Shown here: positions 33,605 through 42,241 of the stretch, piece after piece
How the letters are laid out: each line of letters starts with the position of its first letter
How positions within the stretch are numbered: the first letter of the stretch is position 1
Assembly (NCBI RefSeq): GCF_007994075.1
Contig: NZ_VIWU01000001.1
Location: 3,224,001-3,288,000 of the forward strand
Reading direction: 5' to 3'
DNA length: 64,000 nucleotides
Source: Pseudonocardia hierapolitana
GTDB lineage: Bacteria > Actinomycetota > Actinomycetes > Mycobacteriales > Pseudonocardiaceae
Program-made: the position numbers and the translations under genes
Notes under the pieces: model-generated
Databases searched by the model: none
What the model was told of the DNA's origin: nothing
Seen by the model: only the letters and a program-made list of their open reading frames with translations

Positions 33605-34251
33605 CCCGCGCGCCGGAGCAGCTCGTCGTAGACGCCTGCGTCGTGGGCGTCCACGACCGGGAAGCCCTGGGCGAACGGCCCCTCCCAGTGCACCTCGATG
33701 CCCGGGTTGGTGACCGTGCTGCCGTCCGGCAGGCGGAACGTCGGACTGGCGGGGATGGCGTCCGAGCACGCGACGGCGAAGTCGGCCATGACCTGTTTGC
33801 GATGCCGCCCGTCGTCGAGCGCCGTCGTCAGCTCGCCGACGTCGACATGCGTGGTCCCGGCGGCGACGTCGAGGATCACCTGCCGGTGGCTGATCGAGCG
33901 CGACTCCGTCCAGAACGCCCTGCGCAGGGCGAGATCGAGCTCCTCCCCCGCGGTGAGGCTCTGCGCGCTCGCGGCGTGCACGGCCTCGGCGGCGAGCAGC
34001 ACGGTGTGCGGGTAGAGGTCGTCCGCGGCGGTCCACACCCGGAACCCCGCCTCGGGCTCGACCTGCCCCAGCCCGACGGCCTCGGTGTCGGTGCCCCGGC
34101 GCGGATGCGGGCCGTCGAACAGCTCCAACGGGAACGTGTGGTGCTCGATCCGCACGTCGAGCCCGAGCCGCTCGCGGGCGCGGCGCAACCGCAGCAGCCC
34201 GACGTACGCGAACGGGCACAACAGGTCGGACCACACCTCGATGGTGGCCAT
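33601..34251 (-). CDS. DsbA family (FrnE-like) thioredoxin-fold protein
   Basis: A 216-residue protein with N-terminal IEVWSDLLCPFAYVGLLRL, the FrnE-like DsbA active-site region. Only one cysteine (CPF) stands where CxxC occurs in classical DsbA. The helical insert and C-terminal GSPTF/cis-Pro region (IPASPTFRLPDG) follow the fold. ATG 34251 overlaps the upstream stop by one base (TGATG). It has no signal peptide, so it is cytoplasmic. It could act as a glutathione- or mycothiol-linked isomerase/transferase rather than a disulfide oxidase. Confidence 0.8.
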   Translation of the reverse strand: MATIEVWSDLLCPFAYVGLLRLRRARERLGLDVRIEHHTFPLELFDGPHPRRGTDTEAVGLGQVEPEAGFRVWTAADDLYPHTVLLAAEAVHAASAQSLTAGEELDLALRRAFWTESRSISHRQVILDVAAGTTHVDVGELTTALDDGRHRKQVMADFAVACSDAIPASPTFRLPDGSTVTNPGIEVHWEGPFAQGFPVVDAHDAGVYDELLRRAG

Positions 34252-34721
34252 CAGTTCTCCTCGTGCTCGGTGCCGGGCGGGTTGCTCGTGAACCGCGCCG
34301 GCTTCAGCAGCACCGCGGTGCGCCGCTCGGCGGCCATCGCGCGGTCGTACTCGTCGAGATCGGGATGCTCGCCCCCGGCGGCGACGTAGATGTCGCGCAA
34401 CAGCTGCCGCAGGTCGACCCCGGCCTGCGGATCGTCCGGCCCGGCCAGCTCGACCGGGCCGCGGACGGCCACCCATTCCCAACCCGACCGGAACACGAGC
34501 GTGGCGCGCGGGTCCGTGCGCAGGTTCCTGAGCTTGGCGGTGGCGTCGCGGGCGACGAACGCGACCGTCTGCGCGCCGGTCACCGGGTGCGGCAGCACTC
34601 CGGCGTTGACCAGGCTGACCGAGGGCGCGTCGCGGCCGCTCGTCACCAGCACCGCGAGCCAGTGCTCCGCGGCGCCGTACGTACGCACGAGGCGAAGTCC
34701 CTCTTCCGTCGTCAGACCCAT
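34251..34721 (-). CDS. pyridoxamine 5'-phosphate oxidase-fold flavin/F420 protein
   Basis: A 156-residue split-barrel protein: WLAVLVTSGRDAPSVSLVNAG, VAFVARDATAKLRNLRTDPR, ATLVFRSGWEWVAVRGPVEL. This is the PPOX-class FMN or F420-binding family of actinobacteria; the substrate is unknown. It is the first gene of the minus-strand trio, and its ATG lies only a few bases after the predicted transcription start, so the mRNA is likely leaderless. A divergent TetR gene probably controls it. Confidence 0.8.
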   Translation of the reverse strand: MGLTTEEGLRLVRTYGAAEHWLAVLVTSGRDAPSVSLVNAGVLPHPVTGAQTVAFVARDATAKLRNLRTDPRATLVFRSGWEWVAVRGPVELAGPDDPQAGVDLRQLLRDIYVAAGGEHPDLDEYDRAMAAERRTAVLLKPARFTSNPPGTEHEEN

Positions 34722-34775
34722 GTGCCGAGACGATACGGACTGCGGTCCGGTTACGTCAACGCTAGAGTCCTGGCG
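34722..34775. promoter_or_regulatory. divergent TetR operator/promoter
   Basis: A perfect palindrome CGGAC-TGCG-GTCCG occupies 34736-34749. On the minus strand it lies between a -35 TTGACG (34759-34754) and a -10 TATCGT (18-bp spacing), ideal for TetR-type repression. The -10 is only about 11 bp before the ATG at 34721, indicating a leaderless or nearly leaderless message. Confidence 0.6.
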
Positions 34776-35384
34776 ATGGACCTGCTGGCCGGTAGCGCCC
34801 CCAAGGAGCGGGCCGACGCGGTGCGCAACCGGCGCAAGGTGCTCGCCGCAGCGGCCGACCTGTTCGCGGCACGCGGCGTCGCGGGGGTGAGCATGGACGA
34901 CGTCGCCGCCGCCGCCGGCGTGGGCAAGGGCACGCTGTACCGGCGGTTCGGCGACAAGTCGGGGCTGGCCGCAGCGCTGCTCGACGAGCGAGAGACCCAT
35001 CTGCAGCAGCAGCTGCTCAGCGGCCCGCCTCCGTTGGGGCCCGGCGCGCCCGCCGTCGATCGGCTCGCCGCGTTCACGGCCGCCTACCTCGACTACGTCG
35101 ACGCGCACCTCGACGTCGTCGCGCTCTCCCAGACCGCCAGCCCCGGAGCCCGGTTGCGCACGGGCTCGCACCGGCTCTGGCGGCTGCACTGCCGGATCCT
35201 GTTCGCCGAGGCCGGGACCCCCGACCCGGACCTGCGCGCCGACGTGCTGCTCGCCGCGCTCACGGCCGAGCAGGTCCGCCACTGGCGCCACGACGAGAAC
35301 CACCAGCTCGCCGACCTCACGAAGGCGATGACGCGCCTCGTCCGCAGCCTCGCCCTGGGCACGTCCCGGGCCGAGGAGCCGTGA
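34776..35384 (+). CDS. TetR family transcriptional regulator
   Basis: A 202-residue repressor. The N-terminal HTH (ADLFAARGVAGVSMDDVAAAAGVGKGTLYRRF) is a textbook TetR_N domain. The C-terminal ligand domain has QTASPGARLRTGSHRLWRLH and is not assignable to a ligand. ATG 34776 follows the divergent promoter region directly. It probably controls the PPOX/DsbA/MBL unit and itself through the palindrome between the two starts. Confidence 0.9.
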   Translation: MDLLAGSAPKERADAVRNRRKVLAAAADLFAARGVAGVSMDDVAAAAGVGKGTLYRRFGDKSGLAAALLDERETHLQQQLLSGPPPLGPGAPAVDRLAAFTAAYLDYVDAHLDVVALSQTASPGARLRTGSHRLWRLHCRILFAEAGTPDPDLRADVLLAALTAEQVRHWRHDENHQLADLTKAMTRLVRSLALGTSRAEEP

Positions 35385-35412
35385 CGCCGCGCTCCTTCCG
35401 GCCAGGCGAACA

Positions 35413-35444
35413 CCGGAAGTCCGGATCTCCCCCTTGCGGGGGAG
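35413..35444 (+). terminator. GC-rich hairpin terminator after the TetR gene
   Basis: Two adjacent perfect inverted repeats: CCGGA-AG-TCCGG (35413-35424) and CTCCCCC-TTGC-GGGGGAG (35427-35444). There is no T-run, which is common for actinobacterial terminators. They lie about 30 bp after the TetR stop. Confidence 0.5.
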
Positions 35445-35500
35445 CTGATTCCCCCGCCGTCGGGAGGTCTGGATTCGGCAGCCGTCCGAACCTTGCCGGC

Positions 35501-36193
35501 ATGGCGACATCGAGCAACCGGTCGGTCCTTCGTCGCGCCTTGCCGCCCGGACAGCGCCGTCGACGCGATTTCCCCCGCTTCGGCCTGCCCTTTCTCGTGC
35601 CACCCCCGGTGCCGGACGACCCGATCCTCGCCGTCACCGGTGGGGTCGAGCACGAGCTGCGACTCCCACTCGGCGAGCTGATCCGGACGCTCCCCCGCGT
35701 CAGCCAGGTCGCCGACTTCCACTGCGTCGCCACCTGGACGGCCACCGACCTGCGTTGGTCAGGGGTCTCGTTCCGGCAGTTCTGGGAACAGGTGCTCGTC
35801 CCACGGTGCCGACCCGCTGCCGACGCCGTCGCCGTCATCGCCCGCGGCGCGGACGGCGTGCAGGCCGTCATCGACCTGCGCGACGCGCTCGCCGACGACG
35901 TGATGCTCGCCGACGAGCTCGACGGCCGCCCACTGGACGGCCTGCACGGCGCCCCGCTGCGCCTCGTGAGCCCTGGCCAGTACGGCTACAAGAACATCAA
36001 GCACCTCACCGAACTCGAGGTCACGCGCACGTTCCCGAAACCGGGACGGCTGCTCGGCGAACACCAGCGCGCTCGGGTGGCCCTCGAGGAGCGAGACCCC
36101 TACATGAACGCGCGGCTGTACCGCCTCATCGGCCGGGCCCTGATCCCGCCGATCCTGTGGCTGAACCGCCGATCGGCCCGGAAGGCGACGTAG
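35501..36193 (+). CDS. molybdopterin-dependent oxidoreductase (sulfite-oxidase Moco domain)
   Basis: A 230-residue single-domain protein of the sulfite oxidase molybdopterin family. The Mo-ligand cysteine lies in FHCVATWTATDLRWSGVSF, and the pterin-binding end GQYGYKNIKHLTELEVTR is intact. No Tat signal, heme or dimerisation domain is present, so it is a short cytoplasmic variant; the N-terminal Arg-rich RQRRRRDFPR is not a twin-Arg signal. A C-terminal helix (YRLIGRALIPPILWLNRRS) could dock to a membrane. Start 35501 gives the best match to relatives; the upstream extension is compositionally non-coding. Confidence 0.8.
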   Translation: MATSSNRSVLRRALPPGQRRRRDFPRFGLPFLVPPPVPDDPILAVTGGVEHELRLPLGELIRTLPRVSQVADFHCVATWTATDLRWSGVSFRQFWEQVLVPRCRPAADAVAVIARGADGVQAVIDLRDALADDVMLADELDGRPLDGLHGAPLRLVSPGQYGYKNIKHLTELEVTRTFPKPGRLLGEHQRARVALEERDPYMNARLYRLIGRALIPPILWLNRRSARKAT

Positions 36194-36437
36194 AGCAACA
36201 CCGGCGGTCGTGTGCGCCCGTCATCGAGGCCCGCGGATGTCGGGGGCCAGCCGTTCGACCTCCGCACTCGCGAGCACCGCGGTGCGGAACGCCGCAACGG
36301 CGTCGCGGCGATCGCGCGGCCGCGTCGCGATCGCCACGACGGGCCGACGCACGCCCGGATCGCAACCGGTTCGGCACATGATCCGGCGCGTCGGCCGGGC
36401 CATGCTCCCCGCAAGCGACGACGCTCCGGAGGACACC

Positions 36438-37871
36438 ATGAGCCCACACCGCACCGTGGTCCGCAACGGTCACGTCCTGACGATGGACCCCGCTCTCGGA
36501 GATCTTCCGGCAGGCGACGTGCTGATCGAGGACGGGGTGATCACGGCGGTGGCCCCGTCCCTCCCGGTGACCGACGCCGAGGTCGTGGACGCCACCGGGC
36601 ACCTCGTGCTGCCGGGCCTGATCGACACGCACCGCCACACCTGGCAGTCCCTGGTCCGCGGGATCTGCGGCGACTGGACCCTCGGCGACTACTACTTCGG
36701 CATCCGCCTGGGCATCTCCCCCGCCTTCACGCCGGACGACGTGCGGCTCGGCAACTTCTTCGGCGCGGTCGACGCGCTGAACGCCGGGGTGACGACACTG
36801 CTCGACTTCTCGCACTGCAACAACACCCCCGACCACGCCGACGGCGCGGTGCGCGGGCTGCAGGAGGCCGGGATCCGAGCGGCGTTCTGCTACGGCTTCT
36901 TCGAGAGCTCGCCGGAGGCGACCCGGTTCGGCGACCACGCGGCCCGCGTCGCGGACTACCACCGCATCGCGGACACCTACTTCGCCTCCGACGGACTGCT
37001 CACCCTCGGCGTCTCGCTGTCGGAGATCTTCGGCCTGCCCTGGGACCACACGGTCGCGGAGCTGGCCGCCGCCCGTGAGCGGAACGCCCTGCTCGTCAAC
37101 CACGCCGGGTGCGTGTTCGGCAGCGTCCTCACCACCGGGATCACCGAGATGGATGCGCTCGGCCTGCTCGGACCGGACATGGTCCACGTGCACTGCACCG
37201 CCTTCGGCGACGCGGAGTGGGAGGCGGTGGCCCGCTCCGGCGGGAAGGTGTCCATCTCCGTCGAGACCGAGCTCAACATGGGGTTCGGCCGCCCCGTCTT
37301 CGCGCGTTGCCGCCGGCACGGGGTGCGGCCGACGCTGTCCGCCGACGTCATCTCGCTGGGCAGCGGGGACCTGTGGCACGAGCTGCGGTTCGGCCTCGGT
37401 TACGCCCGCTCCGATGCCGATCTCCCCGTCAACACCGCGGGGGCGATGCCCGACGCGGTGTCGTTCACCGCCCGGGAGGCGCTGGACTGGAGCACCGTCA
37501 ACGCCGCAGACGCGCTCGGCCTCGGTGACCGGATCGGCTCGTTGACCCCCGGCAAGCGCGCCGACCTGATCCTGGTCGGCGGCCCCGCGATCGAGCAGCA
37601 CCCCCGCGTGGACCCGTACGCGACGCTGGTCTTCCAGACCACGGCCGCCGACGTGCGGACCGTGCTCGTCGACGGCCGGATCGTCAAGCGCGACGGCGTG
37701 CTGACCGGCACGGACCTCACCGCGCTGACCGGACAGGCCGACGCCGCCGCCGATCGCATCCTCGGCCGGGCCCGCGACGCCGGGCGGGCGCTCCCCGGAA
37801 CTCCCCGGGGGCCTGGGCGGCGATCGAGCCGATGGCCCGGGAGTTCCACGAGCAGGCCGTCCGGGCCGTGA
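36438..37871 (+). CDS. amidohydrolase, TRZ/ATZ (cytosine deaminase-like) family; probable 3' frameshift
   Basis: A 477-residue metal-dependent hydrolase: GLIDTHRHTW (HxH at 65/67), LLVNHAG, VHVHCTAF (His), TLSADVISLGSGD (Asp) and the C-terminal GKRADLILVGG. GGAGGA lies upstream of ATG 36438. Likely reactions are deamination or hydrolysis of a heterocycle or amide. The last about 27 in-frame residues are Arg/Pro/Ser-rich with poor GC3. A different frame from about 37799 gives NSPGAWAAIEPMAREFHEQ and continues with excellent GC3 to TGA at 37897, so a one-base indel near 37785-37805 probably shifted the end. Confidence 0.8.
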   Translation: MSPHRTVVRNGHVLTMDPALGDLPAGDVLIEDGVITAVAPSLPVTDAEVVDATGHLVLPGLIDTHRHTWQSLVRGICGDWTLGDYYFGIRLGISPAFTPDDVRLGNFFGAVDALNAGVTTLLDFSHCNNTPDHADGAVRGLQEAGIRAAFCYGFFESSPEATRFGDHAARVADYHRIADTYFASDGLLTLGVSLSEIFGLPWDHTVAELAAARERNALLVNHAGCVFGSVLTTGITEMDALGLLGPDMVHVHCTAFGDAEWEAVARSGGKVSISVETELNMGFGRPVFARCRRHGVRPTLSADVISLGSGDLWHELRFGLGYARSDADLPVNTAGAMPDAVSFTAREALDWSTVNAADALGLGDRIGSLTPGKRADLILVGGPAIEQHPRVDPYATLVFQTTAADVRTVLVDGRIVKRDGVLTGTDLTALTGQADAAADRILGRARDAGRALPGTPRGPGRRSSRWPGSSTSRPSGP

Positions 37872-37907
37872 AGGACCGGGGAGGACAGCACCCGTGAGGT
37901 GGGCAAC

Positions 37908-38855
37908 CTATACGGCTGCACCCACATCGGCCGTGAGCTGCCGGTCGATCTCCGCGGCCACGTGGGCGACGCCGTCGACTGCGCCGGGCAGCAGGTTCAC
38001 CATCTGGAAGAAGCCGTGCATCTGCCCGGGCCATCGACGGAGGTGCACCGGCACGCCGGCTCGCGCCAGGCGGTCGGCGTAGGCCTCGCCCTCGTCGCGC
38101 ACGACGTCGTGCTCTGCCGTGAGCACCACGGCCGGAGGCAGGTCGGACAGGTCGGAGGCGCCCAGCGGTGAGAGCTCGGGATGCCTGCGATCGCCTAAGT
38201 CGGGAGCGTAGTGGTCCCAGAACCAGATCATGGCCTCGCGGTCGATCATGAGCTGGTTCTGGGGGTCGAGGTAGCTCGCGGTTTCGAAATCGGCGTCGGT
38301 GACCGGGTAGACCAGCACCTGAAGGGCGAGGTCCGGACCGTCCGCCGCCTTCGCACGCTGCGCGACGACCGCGGCCAGGTTCCCGCCGGCGCTGTCGCCC
38401 GCGACGACCAGCGGCACCGGCCCGCCCGCGATCTGCTCCCGCCGCTCGTCCACCCAGCGCAGCGCGGCCCATGCGTCATCCAGCGCCGTCGGGAAGCGGT
38501 GCTCGGGGGCGAGCCGGTAGTCCACGAGTACCACCGCGGCCCGGGCGCGGTCCGCCAGCTCGCGAGCGAGCGGGTCGAAGTCGTCGAGGGTGCCGACCAC
38601 CCAGCCACCGCCGTGGTAGTAGACGATCAGCGCCCGGGCCGGTTCCCGCGGCGTGAAGATCCGGACCGTGATCTGCCCGCCGTCCACCGGCACCGTGTCC
38701 TCGGTGATGCTGCCCACCTCCGGGCCCGGCCCGTACATCTCCCTGAGGGCCGCGCCGAGGACACGGGCCTCCACCGGGGACATCTCGTGCAGGGGCTCAC
38801 CGCCACTGCTCGCCATCCGACCCAAGAAGGCCGTGGTCGCTTCGTCGAGCGCCAT
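37908..38855 (-). CDS. alpha/beta hydrolase of the HSL family (esterase)
   Basis: A 315-residue esterase. It has the HSL oxyanion motif YYHGGGWVVG, nucleophile elbow VVAGDSAGGNLAA, and catalytic Asp/His in AEHDVVRDEGEAYADRL and PGQMHGFFQM. There is no signal peptide, so it is cytoplasmic. GAGAGGA precedes ATG 38855. It is divergent from a TetR gene, and its promoter (TTGACA at 38970-38965, 16 bp, TAGCCT) is overlapped by two TetR-type palindromes, so it is very likely the TetR target. Confidence 0.9.
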   Translation of the reverse strand: MALDEATTAFLGRMASSGGEPLHEMSPVEARVLGAALREMYGPGPEVGSITEDTVPVDGGQITVRIFTPREPARALIVYYHGGGWVVGTLDDFDPLARELADRARAAVVLVDYRLAPEHRFPTALDDAWAALRWVDERREQIAGGPVPLVVAGDSAGGNLAAVVAQRAKAADGPDLALQVLVYPVTDADFETASYLDPQNQLMIDREAMIWFWDHYAPDLGDRRHPELSPLGASDLSDLPPAVVLTAEHDVVRDEGEAYADRLARAGVPVHLRRWPGQMHGFFQMVNLLPGAVDGVAHVAAEIDRQLTADVGAAV

Positions 38856-38921
38856 TGCGCATCCTCTCGTTCTTCCAGCAGGTCCACCGGAACGACTACG
38901 TGAGCGGCAGCTCCGCACGAA

Positions 38922-38976
38922 CTGGACCGTAGAGTCCAGAGAAGGCTATCGGTCTGTGCTGGACTGTCAAGTCCAG
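38922..38976. promoter_or_regulatory. paired TetR operators overlapping the esterase promoter
   Basis: Two palindromes with centres 37 bp apart: CTGGAC-N6-GTCCAG (38922-38939) and CTGGACT-GTCA-AGTCCAG (38959-38976). The second covers the -35 TTGACA of the minus-strand promoter; the first lies just past the -10 TAGCCT. The same arrangement recurs at 46457-46510. Confidence 0.75.
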
Positions 38977-38989
38977 TACGCTCGGCACC

Positions 38990-39628
38990 ATGGAACGGGT
39001 GCTGACCGCGAAGGGAACGGCCACCAAGCAGCGCATCATCGAGGGCGCGGCACAGCTGATCCGCGAGCGCGGCGTCGCCAACGTCGGCCTCGACGACATC
39101 CGCGCGGCCACGTCCACGAGCAAGAGCCAGCTCTTCCACTACTTCCCCGACGGCAAGGCCGACCTGCTGCTCGCAGTAGCCCGACACGAGGCCGACCAAG
39201 TGCTGCAGGACCAACAACCGATGCTCGGGCACCTCGCCGACTGGGAGAGCTGGCGCGCGTGGCAACAACGCGTCATCGCCAAGTACGCAGCCCAAGGCCG
39301 TCGTTGCCCACTCGCAGCGCTCACCGGCCAGCTGGGCAAGGCCGACCCGGCGACGGAAGAGATCATCACCGACCTCTACGACCGGTGGTACGGCTTCCTG
39401 CGCGCAGGCGTGGAAGCACTCCACCGTTCCGGCCAGATCGACCCCGACACCGACGTCGACAAGGCCGCAACGGCCGTACTCACGGCCGTCACGGGCGGCA
39501 CTTCGATGCTCATGGCAACCGAGCGGATCAACTACCTCGAAGACGCGCTCGACCAGGTCCTCGATGGACTGCAGCGGGCGAGGACGGCGCCTTCCGGGCC
39601 GGGGCGATCGGCCACCACATCTCATTGA
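38990..39628 (+). CDS. TetR family transcriptional regulator
   Basis: A 212-residue regulator. The HTH is QLIRERGVANVGLDDIRAATSTSKSQLFHYF (residues about 20-50), and the C-terminal domain carries the TetR_C-type CPLAALTGQLG motif. It reads away from the esterase gene, and two palindromic operators lie between them. A partial copy of its N-terminus with the same operator pair occurs at 46.5 kb, so the two loci probably share a regulon. Confidence 0.9.
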   Translation: MERVLTAKGTATKQRIIEGAAQLIRERGVANVGLDDIRAATSTSKSQLFHYFPDGKADLLLAVARHEADQVLQDQQPMLGHLADWESWRAWQQRVIAKYAAQGRRCPLAALTGQLGKADPATEEIITDLYDRWYGFLRAGVEALHRSGQIDPDTDVDKAATAVLTAVTGGTSMLMATERINYLEDALDQVLDGLQRARTAPSGPGRSATTSH

Positions 39629-39712
39629 GCCCAGTTGTGCCCTGACCGCGGCGCTGGCGGGACGCGTCGGACAGGGTGATGAGATGAGGGCGCGGTGTGG
39701 AGGTGGACGCGC

Positions 39713-40126
39713 TCAGACCGTGAGGGGCGGGGCTGCGGTGTACTCCTCGTCGGTGACCGGCTGGAGCCAGTGCACGACGTCGTGCTGATCGTCGCCTTCG
39801 TTGATCGCGAGGTGGACCATGAGCCGGTTGGGTGCCGCACCGTGCCAGTGCTCCTCGTCGGCCTCGAAGAGGACGCGGTCCCCCGGGCGGATGACCTCCA
39901 CAGGCCCTCCGCGGCGCTGGCACAGGCCTACGCCCTCGGTGACGAAGACGGTCTGGCCGAGCGGGTGGCGGTGCCAATGGGTGCGGGCGCCGGGCATGAA
40001 GTGCACCAGGTTGGCGGTGACGCGAGAAGGCGGCGGTGCTGCAGCCACAGCGTCGATGTAGACGTCTCCGGTGAACCAGTCAGCGGCACCCTTGGCGGTG
40101 TCCACGGAGCTGCGCGTGATCTGCAC
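39713..40126 (-). CDS. cupin domain protein
   Basis: A 137-residue single-cupin protein. Metal motif 1 is THWHRHPLGQTVFVTEG and motif 2 is ADEEHWHGA. The GTG start at 40126 has AAGGA 6 bp upstream; longer ATG starts would run into the XRE gene. It lies 11 bp after the XRE stop, so the two are one unit. Such small cupins often act as carboxymuconolactone- or quercetin-type helpers in reductive detoxification loci; the reaction is unknown. Confidence 0.85.
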   Translation of the reverse strand: MQITRSSVDTAKGAADWFTGDVYIDAVAAAPPPSRVTANLVHFMPGARTHWHRHPLGQTVFVTEGVGLCQRRGGPVEVIRPGDRVLFEADEEHWHGAAPNRLMVHLAINEGDDQHDVVHWLQPVTDEEYTAAPPLTV

Positions 40127-40137
40127 GAGGGTTCCTT

Positions 40138-41046
40138 CTAGTCGTCGTTCTGCGTGATGCTCTCGGGGGTCGTGGCTGTCTCGGCCGGCGCGGCCCACGA
40201 CGCGAGGAGACCGAGCCGCTCGGCGGACGGGCATCCGGGTTCGGCTGTGTAGACGAGGAGCACGAGGCCGGGTTCGGCGGTGATGGCGAGCTCCTCGTAG
40301 GCGAGGGTGAGCTCGCCGACGACGGGGTGGCGGAACCTCTTGGTGCCGGTGCCGTGGGTACGGACATCGTGGTCGGCCCAGAGTCGCCTGAACGTCTCGC
40401 TGCGGGTGGAGAGCTCGCCGACGAGGTCTTGCAGACCGCGGTCGTGCGGATCACGTCCGGCCTCGGCTCGCATGACGCCGACGCACATCTCGGCGAACAG
40501 ATCCCAATCCGGGTAGAAGTCGCGCGAGGCAGGATCGAGGAACTGGAACCGGGCCAGGTTCGGCGTGCGACCACCATCGCCGAGGACGGGCGAGTAGAAC
40601 GCTCGGCCGAGGGCGTTGGTGGCGAGGAGGTTCTGGCGCGGGTCCCGGACGAACGCGACGCCGTCGGTGATGGCCTCCAACGCCCACTGCAGGCTCGGCC
40701 GGGAGGCGGCCTTGGCCGGGGCGCGGCGCCTGGCGCGGCCCGAGGTCGGGATGCCATCGGCGGTGCGGGCGAGGTCGAAGAGGTGGGCGCGTTCGGTGTC
40801 GTCGAGCTGCAGCGCCCTGGCGAGCGCTTCCAGGACGCCGGATGAAGCGCCGGCGATCTGGCCCCGCTCGAGGCGGGCGTAGTACTCGACGCTGAGACCT
40901 GCGAGGGTCGCGACCTCACTGCGCCGCAGTCCCGGGACTCGTCGGCTCCCGGTGGTCGGAAGCCCGGCCCGGTCCGGGGTGATGCGGGCGCGGCGGGTGC
41001 TGAGGAACTCACGCACCTCCCGGCGAACGCCATGGCGGTTGTCCAC
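40138..41046 (-). CDS. XRE-type HTH regulator with MmyB-like ligand domain
   Basis: A 302-residue regulator of the actinobacterial MmyB-like family: HTH VPGLRRSEVATLAGLSVEYYARLERG (residues about 37-62), then a PAS-like ligand domain with QWALEAITDGVAFVRDPRQN and the conserved WADHDVRTHGTGTKRFRHP and LTLAYEELA. It is divergent from the alcohol dehydrogenase gene and probably controls it together with the cupin gene. A 25-bp palindrome lies between the starts. Confidence 0.9.
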   Translation of the reverse strand: MDNRHGVRREVREFLSTRRARITPDRAGLPTTGSRRVPGLRRSEVATLAGLSVEYYARLERGQIAGASSGVLEALARALQLDDTERAHLFDLARTADGIPTSGRARRRAPAKAASRPSLQWALEAITDGVAFVRDPRQNLLATNALGRAFYSPVLGDGGRTPNLARFQFLDPASRDFYPDWDLFAEMCVGVMRAEAGRDPHDRGLQDLVGELSTRSETFRRLWADHDVRTHGTGTKRFRHPVVGELTLAYEELAITAEPGLVLLVYTAEPGCPSAERLGLLASWAAPAETATTPESITQNDD

Positions 41047-41113
41047 GCCCTCGACGGTAGGCCGCAGCGAGCCGCGATCCGAGCGGCGAAGGGTTCCCTG
41101 TCAGTGCACCCAT

Positions 41114-41138
41114 CGACAGTGGCTTCCTCCCACTGTCG
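41114..41138. promoter_or_regulatory. palindromic operator between XRE and alcohol dehydrogenase genes
   Basis: A perfect 9-bp inverted repeat CGACAGTGG with 7-bp spacer and CCACTGTCG, in the 162-bp divergent region. It is the best candidate binding site for the XRE regulator. Confidence 0.55.
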
Positions 41139-41208
41139 GTGGCGCGTTCACTCGATGCGGCGGGGACGACCGCCCCGCGGACGAGTACTACGAACAGGAG
41201 CGCACCCA

Positions 41209-42228
41209 ATGCGTCAGGTCGTCATGCACGGACCCGGTGACGTCCGGGTCGAGGACCGCGAGGACCCGAAGATCATCGAGCCGACAGACGCGATCATCCG
41301 CCTGTCGGCGACCTGCATCTGCGGCAGCGACCTGTGGCCCTACCGGGGCGCCGAGCCGGTCGAGGACCAGGTCATGGGACACGAGTACGTCGGCGTGGTC
41401 GAGGATGTCGGCTCCGAGGTCCGCAACATCAAGGTCGGCGACTTCGTCGTCGGATCCTTCTGGGCCTCCGACAACAGCTGCGAGATCTGCCAGGCCGGGT
41501 ACCAGGCCTACTGCGTGCACCGGGTGCTGATGGGGACCATCGGCACCCAGTCGGAGCTGGCCCGCATCCCGCTCGCCGACGGCACCCTCGTCGCCACCCC
41601 GGGCATGCCCGAACCCGATCTCATCCCCTCCCTGATGGCGGCCTCCGACGTGCTCGGCACCGGTTGGTTCGCCGCCGAGGCCGCTGAGGCCGGCCCCGGC
41701 AAGACCGTCGCGGTCGTCGGTGACGGCGCCGTCGGACTCCTCGGCGTCCTCGCCGCGAAGCAGCTCGGCGCCGAGCGCATCATCGCGTTCAGCCGCCACG
41801 CAGACCGCCAGGCGCTGGCCCGCGAGTTCGGCGCCACCGACATCGTCGAGGAGCGCGGCGACGACGGCGTCGCCAGGGTCAAGGAGCTCACCGGCGGGCT
41901 CGGCGCCCACTCGGTCATCGAGGCCGTCGGCACCCAAGAGGCCATGATGCAGGCGATCCGCTCCACCCGGCCGGGCGGGCACGTCGGCTTCGTCGGCGTC
42001 TCCCACGACGTCGCGATCCCCGGCGACGACCTGTTCATGGCCGGTGTCCACATCCACGGCGGCCCCGCCCCCGTCCGGCAGTACCTGCCCGGGCTGGTCC
42101 AGCTCATCTGGGACCGCAAGATCGACCCCGGCAAGGTCTTCGACCTCACCCTCCCGCTGGACGAGGCGGCGAAGGGCTACCGAGCGATGGACCAGCGCAC
42201 CGCCACGAAGGTGCTGCTCACCCCCTGA
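41209..42228 (+). CDS. zinc-dependent alcohol dehydrogenase (MDR family)
   Basis: A 339-residue medium-chain dehydrogenase. The catalytic zinc site is CICGSD (Cys38) and GHEYVG (His58). The structural-zinc lobe SCEICQAGYQAYC shows three rather than four cysteines. The cofactor loop VVGDGAVGLLGVLAAKQLGA with FSRHADR suggests NADP preference. AGGAG precedes ATG 41209. The next two genes follow at 13 bp and in overlap, so it heads a three-gene unit with the cyclophilin-like and acetyltransferase genes. Confidence 0.9.
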   Translation: MRQVVMHGPGDVRVEDREDPKIIEPTDAIIRLSATCICGSDLWPYRGAEPVEDQVMGHEYVGVVEDVGSEVRNIKVGDFVVGSFWASDNSCEICQAGYQAYCVHRVLMGTIGTQSELARIPLADGTLVATPGMPEPDLIPSLMAASDVLGTGWFAAEAAEAGPGKTVAVVGDGAVGLLGVLAAKQLGAERIIAFSRHADRQALAREFGATDIVEERGDDGVARVKELTGGLGAHSVIEAVGTQEAMMQAIRSTRPGGHVGFVGVSHDVAIPGDDLFMAGVHIHGGPAPVRQYLPGLVQLIWDRKIDPGKVFDLTLPLDEAAKGYRAMDQRTATKVLLTP

Positions 42229-42241
42229 CGTCCGGAGAGCG

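Noticed and set aside
33605..34234. A long N-terminal extension of the MBL gene at 32.9 kb
   Set aside because: The extension is antisense-like Arg-rich sequence overlapping the DsbA-like gene; the ATG at 33604 is coupled to the DsbA stop.
36210..36437. An upstream extension of the amidohydrolase gene
   Set aside because: The extra residues are not amidohydrolase-like, and GGAGGA points to ATG 36438.
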